Origin: Dermatophagoides farinae
Taxonomy: Eukaryota > Arthropoda > Arachnida > Sarcoptiformes > Pyroglyphidae
Assembly (NCBI RefSeq): GCF_024713945.1
Contig: NC_134678.1
Coordinates: forward strand, 3,224,001-3,288,000
Reading direction: 5' to 3'
DNA: 64,000 nt
Positions 24,235 to 37,000 of this stretch are shown here, piece after piece (position 1 is the first letter of the stretch; every line of letters begins with the position of its first letter). The position numbers and the translations under genes were made by a program. The notes beneath the pieces are model-generated. The model saw only the letters and a program-made list of their open reading frames with translations. It had not been told where the DNA came from and did no database searches.

Positions 24235-26879
24235 AACCAAAACAACGATCGAACAAAAACAAAAACAACCATTCATTCATTCATTCATTCAGAAATATTT
24301 TTGGAACAAAAAAAATAAACAAAATAATTATGTTTTGACACTCATCAAGTTATATTACATTGTGGTAAGTGTAATCTTTTTGTTTTGTATACATTCTGTC
24401 ACATTAATTGATTAATTGTTCAATGTTTTTTTTGAGTCATTGATATTGAGATTATTGAATCAGTAATGGTGACCTGTATATCCGATTCGAATCAATCGAA
24501 ATTGACCAAATCGATTGTTTTTTTCGAAATTATACGAATTCAAATCAAGGATTCGATTCGAAAAAAGAAAATTGTATTTTCATTGATTAAGGTCGATATA
24601 GTCCCTTTCCTCTCGTGATGATGATGATGATGATTGATATAATGTGGTCTTTTTCTCTTTAGACAAATCACAATCATGAAAATTTGTAAATTTTTCTTAA
24701 AAAAAAAATTTTTTCTTACAATTGATATTTGCGTGCATCAAATGATCATTATAGTTTTTATACATCCAAAGCAACAATATGAATCACGCAGGTGTGTTTT
24801 CGTGTTTGATAATAAGAAAATGGTGATGATGATGATGATAATAACAAGAAGCGGAACAGGGTGCATTTTGTTTGTCAAATATTTGTCTGTCTCTCTCTCT
24901 CTCTCTGTGTATATTTCAACTTTAAGTTTATTTTTTAACAAAACAAAAAATGATCACCCATTTTTACAACAATTGGTGATGATAATAATAATGGCCATAG
25001 GATGTAAATGATAAATGATTTGAAATCATTCATTATTATCACCAACCATACATCAATATTGTTCATTCATTTTCTTTTAATAATTTGTTATCTTTTATGT
25101 TATAAAAAAAGAGTTTTGTTTATCTATTATTCATCGACTATACAAGACGAACAATAATAATAGAAAAAAATAGTGATGGTTAGTTAGATTTTTCTGGTTT
25201 ACTGATTGATGGAAAATATCCATGACAATCTATATACCATGTGAATACATACTCATACACACATAATGAACATCCGACATTGCACCAACAACATCAACAA
25301 CAACAACAACAGCAATGAACGAATTCATCCATGAATTGATTCACAATTTGATGATACCTGTTTATTATTATCTTGTTGTTGTTGTTGTTTTCATTTGGCG
25401 GCCATCATCATCATCATCATCATCATCAGATACAGATGATATACACATAAACATACAAACACAACGAATGCATACATTAATGACAGATGTTCGGCTTTGT
25501 TCGCCCTTGTTGTTTTATGTTTTTGTTATTATTGTTGATTAATAAACTACTGTGAACGACTACTGTGTACCTTGTTAAAAAAAAAAATTTTCTTCTGATA
25601 GTAATGTTCAACTTGAAAAACTTTCAAACATTCTATATCATATGAAACATCATTTATCAGTAAAAAAAATAGGATGGTCTATTGTTTTTTTTAGCCGTAT
25701 CATTTCGAATGGATAATTCATTGTTTTTTCCTTTACAATAGAAAAAAAGGCTAAATATAATATGTAGAAAGAATAGGGATGGAAGCCTATCGCATCCATT
25801 ATCAGATATACCTGTTTGCATGTATGTGTGTGTTCATGTTTCTCAACTTTTTTTTGCAGAAAAAAAATAAAGCAATATTTTGTGCTTTCATTTTGTAATG
25901 CATCGCACCGCTTTACTTACAATACATATGTGATTAATTATCATTATCATTATCATTAATGTACAAACTGCAAAGAAAAAAGAATTCAAATTAAAACTTT
26001 AAAAATATTTGAATCAAATGAGAAGGCAACAATTATTTACGGATGAAAACAAACGAATAAACTACATTGAAATAAACATACAGAAACCGAACACAATTGA
26101 GCCGAAACATTCAGATTATTGATTTTAACCATAGATCCGATCTGATGAAAATTTTTTCCCATTGGGCTGATAGGCGCTTGACGTTCTACACAATTGTCAT
26201 CATCATCATCATCATCATCATCTCACCCAAAATCAACAGGTAGTTGTTTTTTGTTTTTAATTTTCATTTAACCAAAGAATCAAACACTCAAACCTCAAAA
26301 TCATCGGTAGGCAACCAAATAACATAATCAAACCTATGATTTTGAGGTTTTGTTTTTTAAGAGGGTGGCTGCTTGTCAAAAAAAAAAACAAAATTGTCAG
26401 CTTTCTCTCTCTATTTCTCCCTCACTCTCCATACAAATTGAACCTGATTTGAGTTTATTTTATTATCATTTTTTTTTATATACAGCAATAATATTTATCA
26501 TTTTGTTGTTGTTGTTGTTGTTTTATTTTTCCATATAGCCCAGATTTGCTTCAAATGTCTAAATGTTGTTGTTATTTTTTTTTATTAATAATTCTTTATC
26601 TTTTCAATTTATTTAGATTATCAAATTCACTTCAAAATATTGATCTAATCAATATTGAAACAACGAAATTTATAAATTGATTTATTCAATGTGAAAAAAA
26701 ACAAAACAAAAAAAGAAAAAAAAACAATGAAGAAGAAAAAAGATTCTGGTCAATCAATTAAACAATGTGAAATATTTTCAAATTGATTATCAAATAAGAA
26801 AAAAAAAATCTTTGATCTTTGTTATTTTGTTTATTATTATTATTTCGTTGAAAAAAAAACAAAATAAAACGCTACAAAA
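22746..26879. other. 4.1-kb gene-poor region upstream of spectraplakin
   Basis: AT-rich, with GAT, CAT and TG microsatellites (for example (GT)n at 24206-24231), poly-T tracts and no ORF with convincing codon usage. It probably contains the promoter and untranslated 5' exon(s) of the spectraplakin gene and the promoter of the C1orf131 gene (-). Confidence 0.5.
24206..24231. repeat. (GT)n microsatellite
   Basis: An uninterrupted run of about 13 GT units in the region upstream of spectraplakin. Confidence 0.9.
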
Positions 26880-27372
26880 GTGTATCCATTCAGACAGTCA
26901 CGTGATTTTTTAAATCTTCGACCACATTCTAGTCTATCTGATCTCAATAATCATAATTCAAATCATCATCATCATTATATTTCCGGTGCTACTGCTCATC
27001 ATAATCATCTTCCTCGTTATCAGTATCAACATCAACATTTTCATTATCCATATTATTATTATAATCAACAATCATCAATCAATTCATCATCACCATTTAA
27101 TCATCAACGACAATTATCACCATCAATACGTTTATTACAATCGGAACAGAATCTTATATCCGGGACCGCAGCATCTCAACATGATAATGATGATAATGTT
27201 TCAACAAAAACATTACGTTCAAAATCATTTTCAATATTTTATTGTAGTCTAGGTAATCATCGTTCAATGGATCAGAATCTAAATTCATCCGAACTATCTG
27301 AATGGTTACGTTTTCAACCGATTTCAATATTACAATTAGATCCACCTGATCGTTTTGTTCTATTCATTGCTG
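26880..27372 (+). CDS. Spectraplakin alternative first/early exon 1a
   Basis: The open frame ends at a GT donor in phase 1 with the peptide [16 protein letters not shown], which joins exon 32093 to give [11 protein letters not shown]. This matches the LDPAxRAVxRxADERD sequence before CH1 in shot and MACF1. The 5' part is His/Asn/Tyr-rich and low complexity. There is no in-frame ATG before 27267 ([13 protein letters not shown]), so either translation starts there or an upstream exon supplies the start; candidate acceptors lie near 26880 and 26893. The coordinates given are the open frame, not a proven exon. Confidence 0.7.
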
Positions 27373-28036
27373 GTAAGTTTTGTCCACTTTTTTTCTCTTT
27401 TTTTTTGTTGATAATTATACAATCAGCATTACAAAATTTTTTTATAAGCCATAAATTTCATTATTATCATCATCATCATAGTCATTACATACATTTTCTT
27501 TATATAACCACAAGTTTTATAGATTATTTTTATTTTTTTATTATTACTTGATAATGACCTCTGTTTATGATGGTCAAATCTTGTTTTGTAACAACAAAAA
27601 AATTGCCGTCAAAGAGACAGAGGTACTTATTGGGTTATTTTATTAACTATTTTTTATTATTATTATTAATACACCACTAACTCTATGATGTTGATGATTG
27701 TATGTGTCATTACCAACGGATGCGATTGCAATGAAAAATGGCAAGCGAAAAATAAAATGTCTACCATACAAATATTGATTAATTTATATGAAATCAATAG
27801 AAAAAAAGTGCCAATATTTGTTTACCCTGGACATTACTACAGTCAGCATAGAGATTGTTTCTCTATTTGTTGTTGATAGGTTGGTTGTCTTTCTATCTAT
27901 ATTGAATGTAAATTGAATTTAATATGAATCGACACCTGAGATTTTTTTTTTTATCCTCATCGATCATGACGATTGCCGAGAGACGTGTCAAATTAATCAA
28001 ATAATGATAATAATAATAATAAAATATCAACCAATT

Positions 28037-28080
<44 letters not shown>

Positions 28081-31000
28081 CAGACACACATGGGAACACG
28101 GAGATCCTTTTTTCTATTATGATGTGATCATCGGCTACATTATTATTTTACATCATAAATATCATAGTTTCATTCATCTATCTATGATCTCATTGATTAA
28201 TGATATAATTTGTATCTCTATGTGTGTGTGTGTGTAACAATATACAATAAGTACAAAAGAAATATAGAAAAAATTAGGTATAAGAAGCTAACGTGTGATA
28301 AGATGATTTTTGATTGTTGTTTATTACTCAAAAATAAATGATTTTGTTTAAATTGATTGTTCATTTTTTTTTTTTGATCTCTCATCATCATTTTATATGG
28401 TGGCAAATTTATCGTTTTGTTCTGTTTGATTCATCTGATTGTCGTTGTCTTTGTTCTGATGATGATGATAATAATATTTTTTTGTTATTATTATTATTAT
28501 GGGCAATGTTGCCAGATTTGGTAAACGACCATTACATGAGAATTATATTTCAGCAACAACATACATATTATCCTATCATCGTTTTATAATGTGGAATTTT
28601 TTAAAACGTGTTGAATTATCAACTAATACCGATGTTGACGATGATGGTGATGATTCATCGAAATTATCATTGAATAATAATGATAATCGTTTTATTCAAA
28701 ACAATGTTGATAATGTGGATTGGAAAACAATCCAAAAATTTAAAACCAACAGCAACAAAAACATCGTTGTCACATCAACAAATCGATCATCATTTCAGAA
28801 TTTTTTCGGTGTTAATTTAAAAACAGTGAATAAAAACAATGTTAATCACGGTAAATGATGATTTGTTTTTATAAATGAAAATATTCAATAAATATCCCGT
28901 TATAACAATTCATAATGGTTAGCAAAAGATGGCGCGACTAATGTGGCTAATTTTTTTTTTATATTTTCTGTTTTTTAAATGAACAAAAATTTTCATTCGA
29001 AAAAGTTTACATTTTTTACTTGATGAAGAATAATTACGAATTAATAGCGGCAATGATCATTTCATTTATTAAGACCAACCAAACAAAAAAATTGTTCGAC
29101 AAATAATTTTTGACGTAGGCAGACATTTTCAATGAAAGAATTGAGAAAAAAAAATCACTTTTTTTGGTCAATACACACACAATACAGCAGTGTTTTCTTT
29201 TTTATACTTTACCTTGAATTGAATTGAATTGAATTCAATTCAATTCAATTTTCCGTTTTTTTTCTCTCTTCGTTTTAATTTTCAGGCAAGGTGTTTATTT
29301 TGTTTTGTTTTTTCAATTTCGAACGAATTTGAAATTTTTTTTATCCTTGTTTGTGATCAAAAAAAAAATTTTAGTTATACATTCATATTTCTCATGTGGT
29401 TTTTAGCAAAGAATTTTTTCAAACTAAATTCTAAAATATTCTTTTGTCTTTCAATATTTGAAATTTGCTACGTCATTCTCTGTTTTTTTTTTTTTTTTTT
29501 TTTTTTGTTAAAATCGAAACGCAACCATCAATACCGGATTGATCGAAAGGATTTGAACAAAAAAAAAATTTTTTACAGCAAAAAAATGCCTTAAATGGTG
29601 ATTCCTGTCTATGTGTTGTGTGTGTGTGTATTTGTGTTCCATGTTAGTTTGTTGTTTGACTGTTTATGGTGTGTGTGTGTGTGTGTGTTTGTGTTTCGAT
29701 GTGATTTCCATCACCATCATCATCATCATCATTCGACAACAACAGCAACATCCAACATTTTGTTTGATGTGACCATAATTGGAAATTGATCAACCTTTTT
29801 TTATTATTATCTTTATTGTTTTTCAATGAAATATGAAACGTTTCTTCATTTTTTTTTCTCGCTTTTCAGATTGTATTGTGGATGAATTCTACGTGTTTTT
29901 TTTTCGTTTCGTTTAATTTCGCGTTGGCTGAATAGTTTCTGTTGTTGCTTTACCTATCTTCATATTTTTTTTTTTTTTTTTTGGTACAAATGTGGCGTAA
30001 ATTTTCATGTTTCAAGATCACACATAATGTCTATAATGATAGTGATTTGATGCGGCCAATGGATTCCTTTCTGAAACATTTTAAACGAAAAAAAAACAAA
30101 ACTAAAACATATGGAACAGATACCTGTCGCGCCTGAATTGAATTGAATCGAATGAAAAAAAATGCACATTGCTCGTATACATACACAATATAATAATAAT
30201 GATGATGATAATCATACCATGCCATTCAACATCTTTTCTTTGCCTACACGATATTTTTATTCCTCCAGAAAAATTTTTTCCGCTCATTAAAAAAAAAAAT
30301 TTCATTATAATAATAAAAATATTCTCATTGGCTAAAATGAATTTTTCATTATTCATTGATGATGTGGATTCAACATTTGGTTTTGACATACACACACACA
30401 AATACACATTGAAACCAAGAGAAAGAAAGAGAGAAAGAAATTGCATTGCATCCGATCGATTTAGTATATATGGTTTACAAAATTATCATTTTATTATTTG
30501 CTATGAGAACCATTTTTAATTGATAAAATATTAAATGCAGCAACCACGATCAAAAAAAACATGACATGTTTTCCTCTCTCTCTCTCTCTCTCTCTACATT
30601 CAAATGTTAACATGTTGTTGTTGTTGCTGTTGTTGTTGTTGTTGTTTTTGTTATTGTCGTTATTGTTATTAATATTATACAGATAATGGATTGGATCAAT
30701 AATCAAATGATGTGGCTGTGGCAACTTATTGATCATACATACAATTGGTTTTAGCGGCTTTGATTTCAAATGTGTCACACACATAATTCATTTGATTTTT
30801 TTTTAATGTATGCAACTAGTGTTTGTTAAATGTAGTGGATATTCCCACAGTAACACAATAATAATATTTTTTAGATGTTTCCTTAGAGACTTTCTCTTTT
30901 TTTTCTTTTTTAAAAGCAGTAGTAGTATAGTTATCACTATAACAAACTGTTCGCATGCAATTCCAATCATCATCATCAACATCATCATCAATTGACCAAA

Positions 31001-34000
31001 TATGAACAAAATCTTTAACATTCATGTTTAATTTTTTTTTTTTTTGGATGTTATTTTCATTGTTGTTTGTAGTAGTAATTTTTGTTGTTTAGTATTGTGA
31101 TGCGGCTTTTCGATGTATCGTCGATCAGTCATCGATGGCCTTTTTCTTTTTTTTTTCTTGTTAATCCAATCATGAAAACTTGTGGTTGTGGTGATGATGA
31201 TGGTTTTTATGGTTTCAACGAATTCCAATTCATAAAAAGTTTTTTTTTAGTTTTTTTTTTTTGAATGAATGAAATTCACACCACTTACACACACGCATAC
31301 ACATATTATGACCATCATAGAATGAATGATATTGGTTCAGCATCATCATCATTATCATTGTCAATCCAAATGATGATCATCATTTGATTTGAAATGAAAT
31401 ATTTTCAAATGCAAACAATTCATTCAAACGTGTAATGATCGTTGTCATCGTCGTTAGTTTCATGTCTATTGTCGTCATCGAAAATTTTGTCTCATCGTTG
31501 TCGTCGTTATCGTTATTGTGTCGTTATTAATTATCATTATTCTTAATCTGATTTCTATTAATCAAAAAAAAAATTATCTTCATCGTTTTTATTCTGAATC
31601 CTAATCACAGTATTTATCTATTCATTATATCTACTACTAACCAAAAAAAAAAAAACAACAAAAAAACGAAACCACTGATGATGATTTGATTTTGATTTAC
31701 ACCGTGATTTTTATTATCAATATATTGTTGTGGTAATACAACTTTTCTACCTGGATTTTTTTTTTAATTTAATCAAATTATCATTTTAAAAAATTATATT
31801 TTTACATTGTGTTTTGTGTGTGTGTGTATGTGCCAAATTATTGTAACATCATCATTCTAAAAATTAAAGAAAAAAATGGAATATTATGAACATTATCACC
31901 ATTATGATCATAATATGAATAATATCGAAGAAGAAGCGGTCCAAGAATATGAAACCAGCGTTTATAAACATAAAGGCGTGTACCACATAACAAAATAGTG
32001 ATAATATTCATTCTTGATGTTCATTTTTCATATTTTTAAACAAGAATTAATTAAATTTTTGTTTTGATTTTTTAAAATTTTTTTCCGTTTAGATGAAAGA
32101 GATGCAATCCAAAAGAAAACATTTACAAAATGGGTGAATAAACATTTAATTAAAGTAAGTTTGTTATTATTCATCATCATTATTATTATCGTTTGCATTG
32201 ATTTCCTTTATATATTCAATCTGTTGTTTTATTCTTGTTATTCCTATGTGTTCATTATTAATTAATCAATATTAATCATAACAAACAAAAAAAGCTTGGA
32301 ACAGTTCGTCAGGTATTATTTCAATAATGATAATAATCTAATTCAGCTAACTAAGATACGTTTTTCTTTCATTAAAAAAACCAAACTAAAGTCTATTCCA
32401 TGTCTACCATTATTGCCTTCGTGTATAAGCATCGATTCCTGTGATAATAATAATAAAAATATCAATGTAATAATTGTGCTTATTCTTTTGTTTATTGCTT
32501 TTCTTCTTGAATATTTAGTTTTAATTGATTAATTTTTTTTTATTATTGAAAAATTAAAAGGTAACGAAAGGTGTCGTCGATTTATTTGAAGATATTCGTG
32601 ATGGGAATAATCTCATTTCATTGTTGGAAGTATTATCGGGTGAAACATTACCTAGAGAAAAAGGAAAACTACGTGTACATCATCTACAGAATGTTCGAAC
32701 ATGTCTGCAATTTCTTAAAAATCGAAATGTAAATTAAATGTGAAAAAAATTCAAAAAAAAAACAATTGACTAATCAATCATCATTCTTCATTAGATAAAA
32801 CTTGTAAATATTCGTGCCGATGATATTGTCGATGGTAATCCTAAATTAACATTGGGCCTAATTTGGACAATCATTCTTCATTTCCAAGTATGTGTTTATA
32901 ATTTTCGAAAACATTATGCCCATGATTTTCATACAATTGTTTTTTCATACAATTAGCTATCGGATATAATACTTTATGATGATACGATATCATTCAAAGA
33001 AGCATTGCTAAAATGGGCTAGAAAAACAACACAAGGTTATCCAGGTGTTAATGTAACCGATTTTACTCATAGCTGGAAAGATGGATTAGCTTTCAATGCC
33101 ATTCTACATCGAAACCGGTAAAAATGAAACCAATACCATATATTAATGAATACTGATTATAAATATTTTTGTTTCTAAATATCAAGTCCGGATCTACTTG
33201 ATTATCGTTCATGTCGTTCGAGAACGGCAATCGAAAATCTAGAAAATGCCTTCACCATTGCCGAAAACGATCTGGGTGTAACAAAATTATTGGATCCAGA
33301 AGATGTTTACTGTCCGAATCCTGATGAAAAATCATTGATAACATATATTTCATCTTTGTATGAATTATTTCCTGAACCACCAGAAAATAATCCATTATTG
33401 GATAAAGAACGTATTAAACGTATTGAAGAATATAAAACGGCTGCTAAACGTCTGGTCAAATGGATCGATGAAAGTTGTCATCGTCTTAGTGATCGTAATT
33501 TCAGTCCATCATTGGAAGAGATGAAACGAATACAGGAAGAAACGTATCGTTTCCGTTCGGAAGAAATTCCACCACGATTCAAGGATAAACAACATCTTTG
33601 TGAATCATATAAACAAATTCTTGAAATGGCTTTAGCATTACCCGTACGAATTGATGAGGAAATTAAACCGGACAGTATTGAACAACGATGGAAAGAAATG
33701 CTGTTAGCCTATCAAGAACGTGATCGTGACATCAAAGATTATATGTCAAGATTAGAAGATCTGGAACACTTGGCTAATAAATTACGAAAAAACATTCGTG
33801 AATGTGACAAAAAACTCACCGATATTGAATATGCAATTGTCGATCTACAGAAACGTATTCAACATTCCACCACCACCGAACCAACTGAACAGGCGATCGA
33901 ACAAATACAAAAAGAGCTTAAATTCGAAGAAAAACGTTTGAATATGATGATCAATGATGCAAACTATTTGATTGATCAACATTATCCGGAAGCTAGAGAT

Positions 34001-37000
34001 CTTTATGAACAAGTTAAATTATTACATGAACGATATCAAGCATTGAATTTGGAATTTAATGAACGAATATTTGGTGCACTACAAGATAAATCCATACAGA
34101 AAATTCATCAGGTATTTGCCGATTATGTTTCGGCATTATTGGAAAAATTACGTGAACAGGAACGAAAAATTGTTAAAAAGCTACAGGAACCAATACCAAG
34201 ACGTGTTCAGGATATTGATCGCTTGGCTGTTGAACATAAAGAATTTGAAATTGAAACCAGGCAATTTGAACCGGATGTGGAAAAAGTGAAACGTGAATAT
34301 TCGAAATTACCCACACGAAATGCTGGTTCACAATCAAAATTTGAAACATTAATGGAATTATGGCAAAATATTTGGAAGTATTCGGATAGTTATGTACAAC
34401 AGATGGATGCTATACGAATCATTCTGTTGGATATTAATGATGCAACTAATATGATTTGTGAATTGGAAATTGCACTATCAAGTTCACCAGATATGTCTTC
34501 TGAAATTGACAAGGCACGAGCGGTATTTGATGATCTTCGACGAATTCATTCCAAAGTTATAAAACACGAAAGTAGTTTTGAAAAATTATTATCAAATGTT
34601 TCAAAGATTCGTAATATTGTCGAACGGAATCGACCACATCGTACAGCATCACATCCCGATATTGATCAACTTGAACGTGATGTTAAAATATTGAATCGAA
34701 GATGGAAAGATATTGCTACACAAGCAATGGAAAGGTATTTTATATGAAATACATGACTGTTCATTTTGATTCATTTTCTTGATTTTTTTTCAGAATCAAA
34801 TCATTGGAAACCTGTACAGAATTATTGAATGCTTATCGTACCAAAATGTGTAAAGAGATTGAATGGATGAAACGAATGAATCAGAATGTCGATGATTTTG
34901 TACGTCGTAAAGAGTTGAAAAATGCCAAGGTAATTTGAATTTTTTTTTTTGACTGTTTTTATCCAATAATTAAATTTTTTTCACCTTAAAATATTAATAA
35001 TAACTTAGCAACTTTATGAAGAAGCATCATCGCACAAGATATCGATTGAAGAAACCAATCATTTAGGTGCTCGATTTATGAAAGAGGCAAAAATCTATGA
35101 TTTGAAATTGAAAAATTATCGTGAAAAAATTGAAGAGTATCATCCAAGCGTTGATGCTGCAGCTAAACGATCAAAAATTATTGGCGGAATCGATTGTGTT
35201 GAACAGGAATTGAAACAACTCAATGATGATTATGCCTCGCTTTTGAATCGTATACTTGGCCTTTTGAATCAACTACAAGATGATGATTCAAAGCTACGAG
35301 AATTTGTAAGTAATATATCTATTTATTTATTTGTTAATATATTTTTTTTCAATTTCAAACTTTATTTTTCTATTCTAAATGTTTAAAATTTATATTCAAT
35401 TAATTGATTAAAAATCTTTAATTCATTAATCAATTAGCCAACAACTGTCACTATCAAGACTTATGAACAATTTCCTGGTATTAATTCAATAATCAAAAGT
35501 CATAATTCTACTTTTATTTTTTCAAATAATAATAATAATAACAATAATAATAATGATGATGATAATAATAATAGTAACCGTAATTCTAATAATGTGATGA
35601 TTGATGAAGATGATACAATCGATAGCCAATGTAGTACTACTACTATTTCATTCACTAATCAATGTCATCCATCACCAACGACAATAGAAGCAACATTACA
35701 AAAATATCATCATAAAATAACAACAGCAACCGTTTCAAATGTACCATTAAGTGACTTACATGAATGTAAAAGTCTAAATATTTCTACATTGAATTTAACA
35801 CAAGATATACAATCAAAAGAAACGGATGATAATATTACTGAAATAACCGTAAATCGTATATACGAAACAGATGTTCAAAACAAAACATTTATATTGAAAA
35901 AATCTCAACCATTACAACATAACAATGAATCTGAATCATTTTCAATTAATGTGGATGGTGATAAACCAATCGATGATATGATAATGATTGACCGTTATGA
36001 GCCTATTGCTCGATTATCTTGCTCATCCGATATCCATCATCAAATAAGTCGAGCATTCATCGATGATATCTCCAGCACACCTATTCAATCGAAAGAGACC
36101 GATGTATATTTTGAGGATGAAAATCCAATCATTTTATCTACAAATCTATCTGAAAACATTCCATATGATGTGATAAATACCACTTCTATGGTGATGGCAG
36201 AACCTTCATATTATTCCGAACCACCTATCATTATTAATAAATCAATGAAAACAATTTCTGAAATAGAATTTTTATCCACTCAACCAGATGAACAACAACA
36301 ACAACAACAAACGATAGAACCAAACTATTATGAACATTTTCAGCTGCCAACTAACGAACTCGATGATGATAATAATTTTTCAAAAATTAACACTGATAAC
36401 ATTGATATTAACAAACCATTTTCAACATCTTTTCATTTTGATTCTGTTCCTGTCGATTTTTCCACATCATTTCCATTAACAATTAGTGAAAATGCTAATA
36501 TAAATGTTCCACTAGAATCTAAGGAACATTATCCTCTTATTCAGGTGAGAACTAGTCACTAATCTTATTTTGTGAAGAATTTGCGTGAAATTTCGCAATT
36601 TTGTAATAATTCTCTTTTTTCCCTCTGTTTCTAGCATGAATTGGCTGATGAATTTTTACACTGGCTTAATCAAAAAGAAAAAATCATTAAAAAATTGGAA
36701 CCAATTTGTTCAGAACCACAAAAACTTATTGCACAATTACAACAAACACAACAATTGACCGAAGAATTTGTTGCGCACAGTCCAATGTTGAATAAGATTG
36801 ATAAATTTGCCGATTCTCTTATGGAACGTTTGGATCGAACCGATTCACAATTTAGATCGATACAGGAAAAACAACAATCAATCCATGATAAATGGAACAA
36901 ATTGACCAATATTTTAGCTGAACGTGAAAAGAATTTACTTGCTGTCAAAGATGCGGCCAATGAATTCCAGAACAAGTATGATCGATTATTGGCTGCTTTG

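Noticed and set aside
28499-28520. N-myristoylation of spectraplakin exon 1b (MGNVARFG)
   Set aside because: Position 6 is Arg rather than Ser/Thr or another small residue, so the motif is not convincing.
32296-32532. Small [14 protein letters not shown] between CH1 exons
   Set aside because: It overlaps the candidate microexon in another frame and has no homology; treated as intron.
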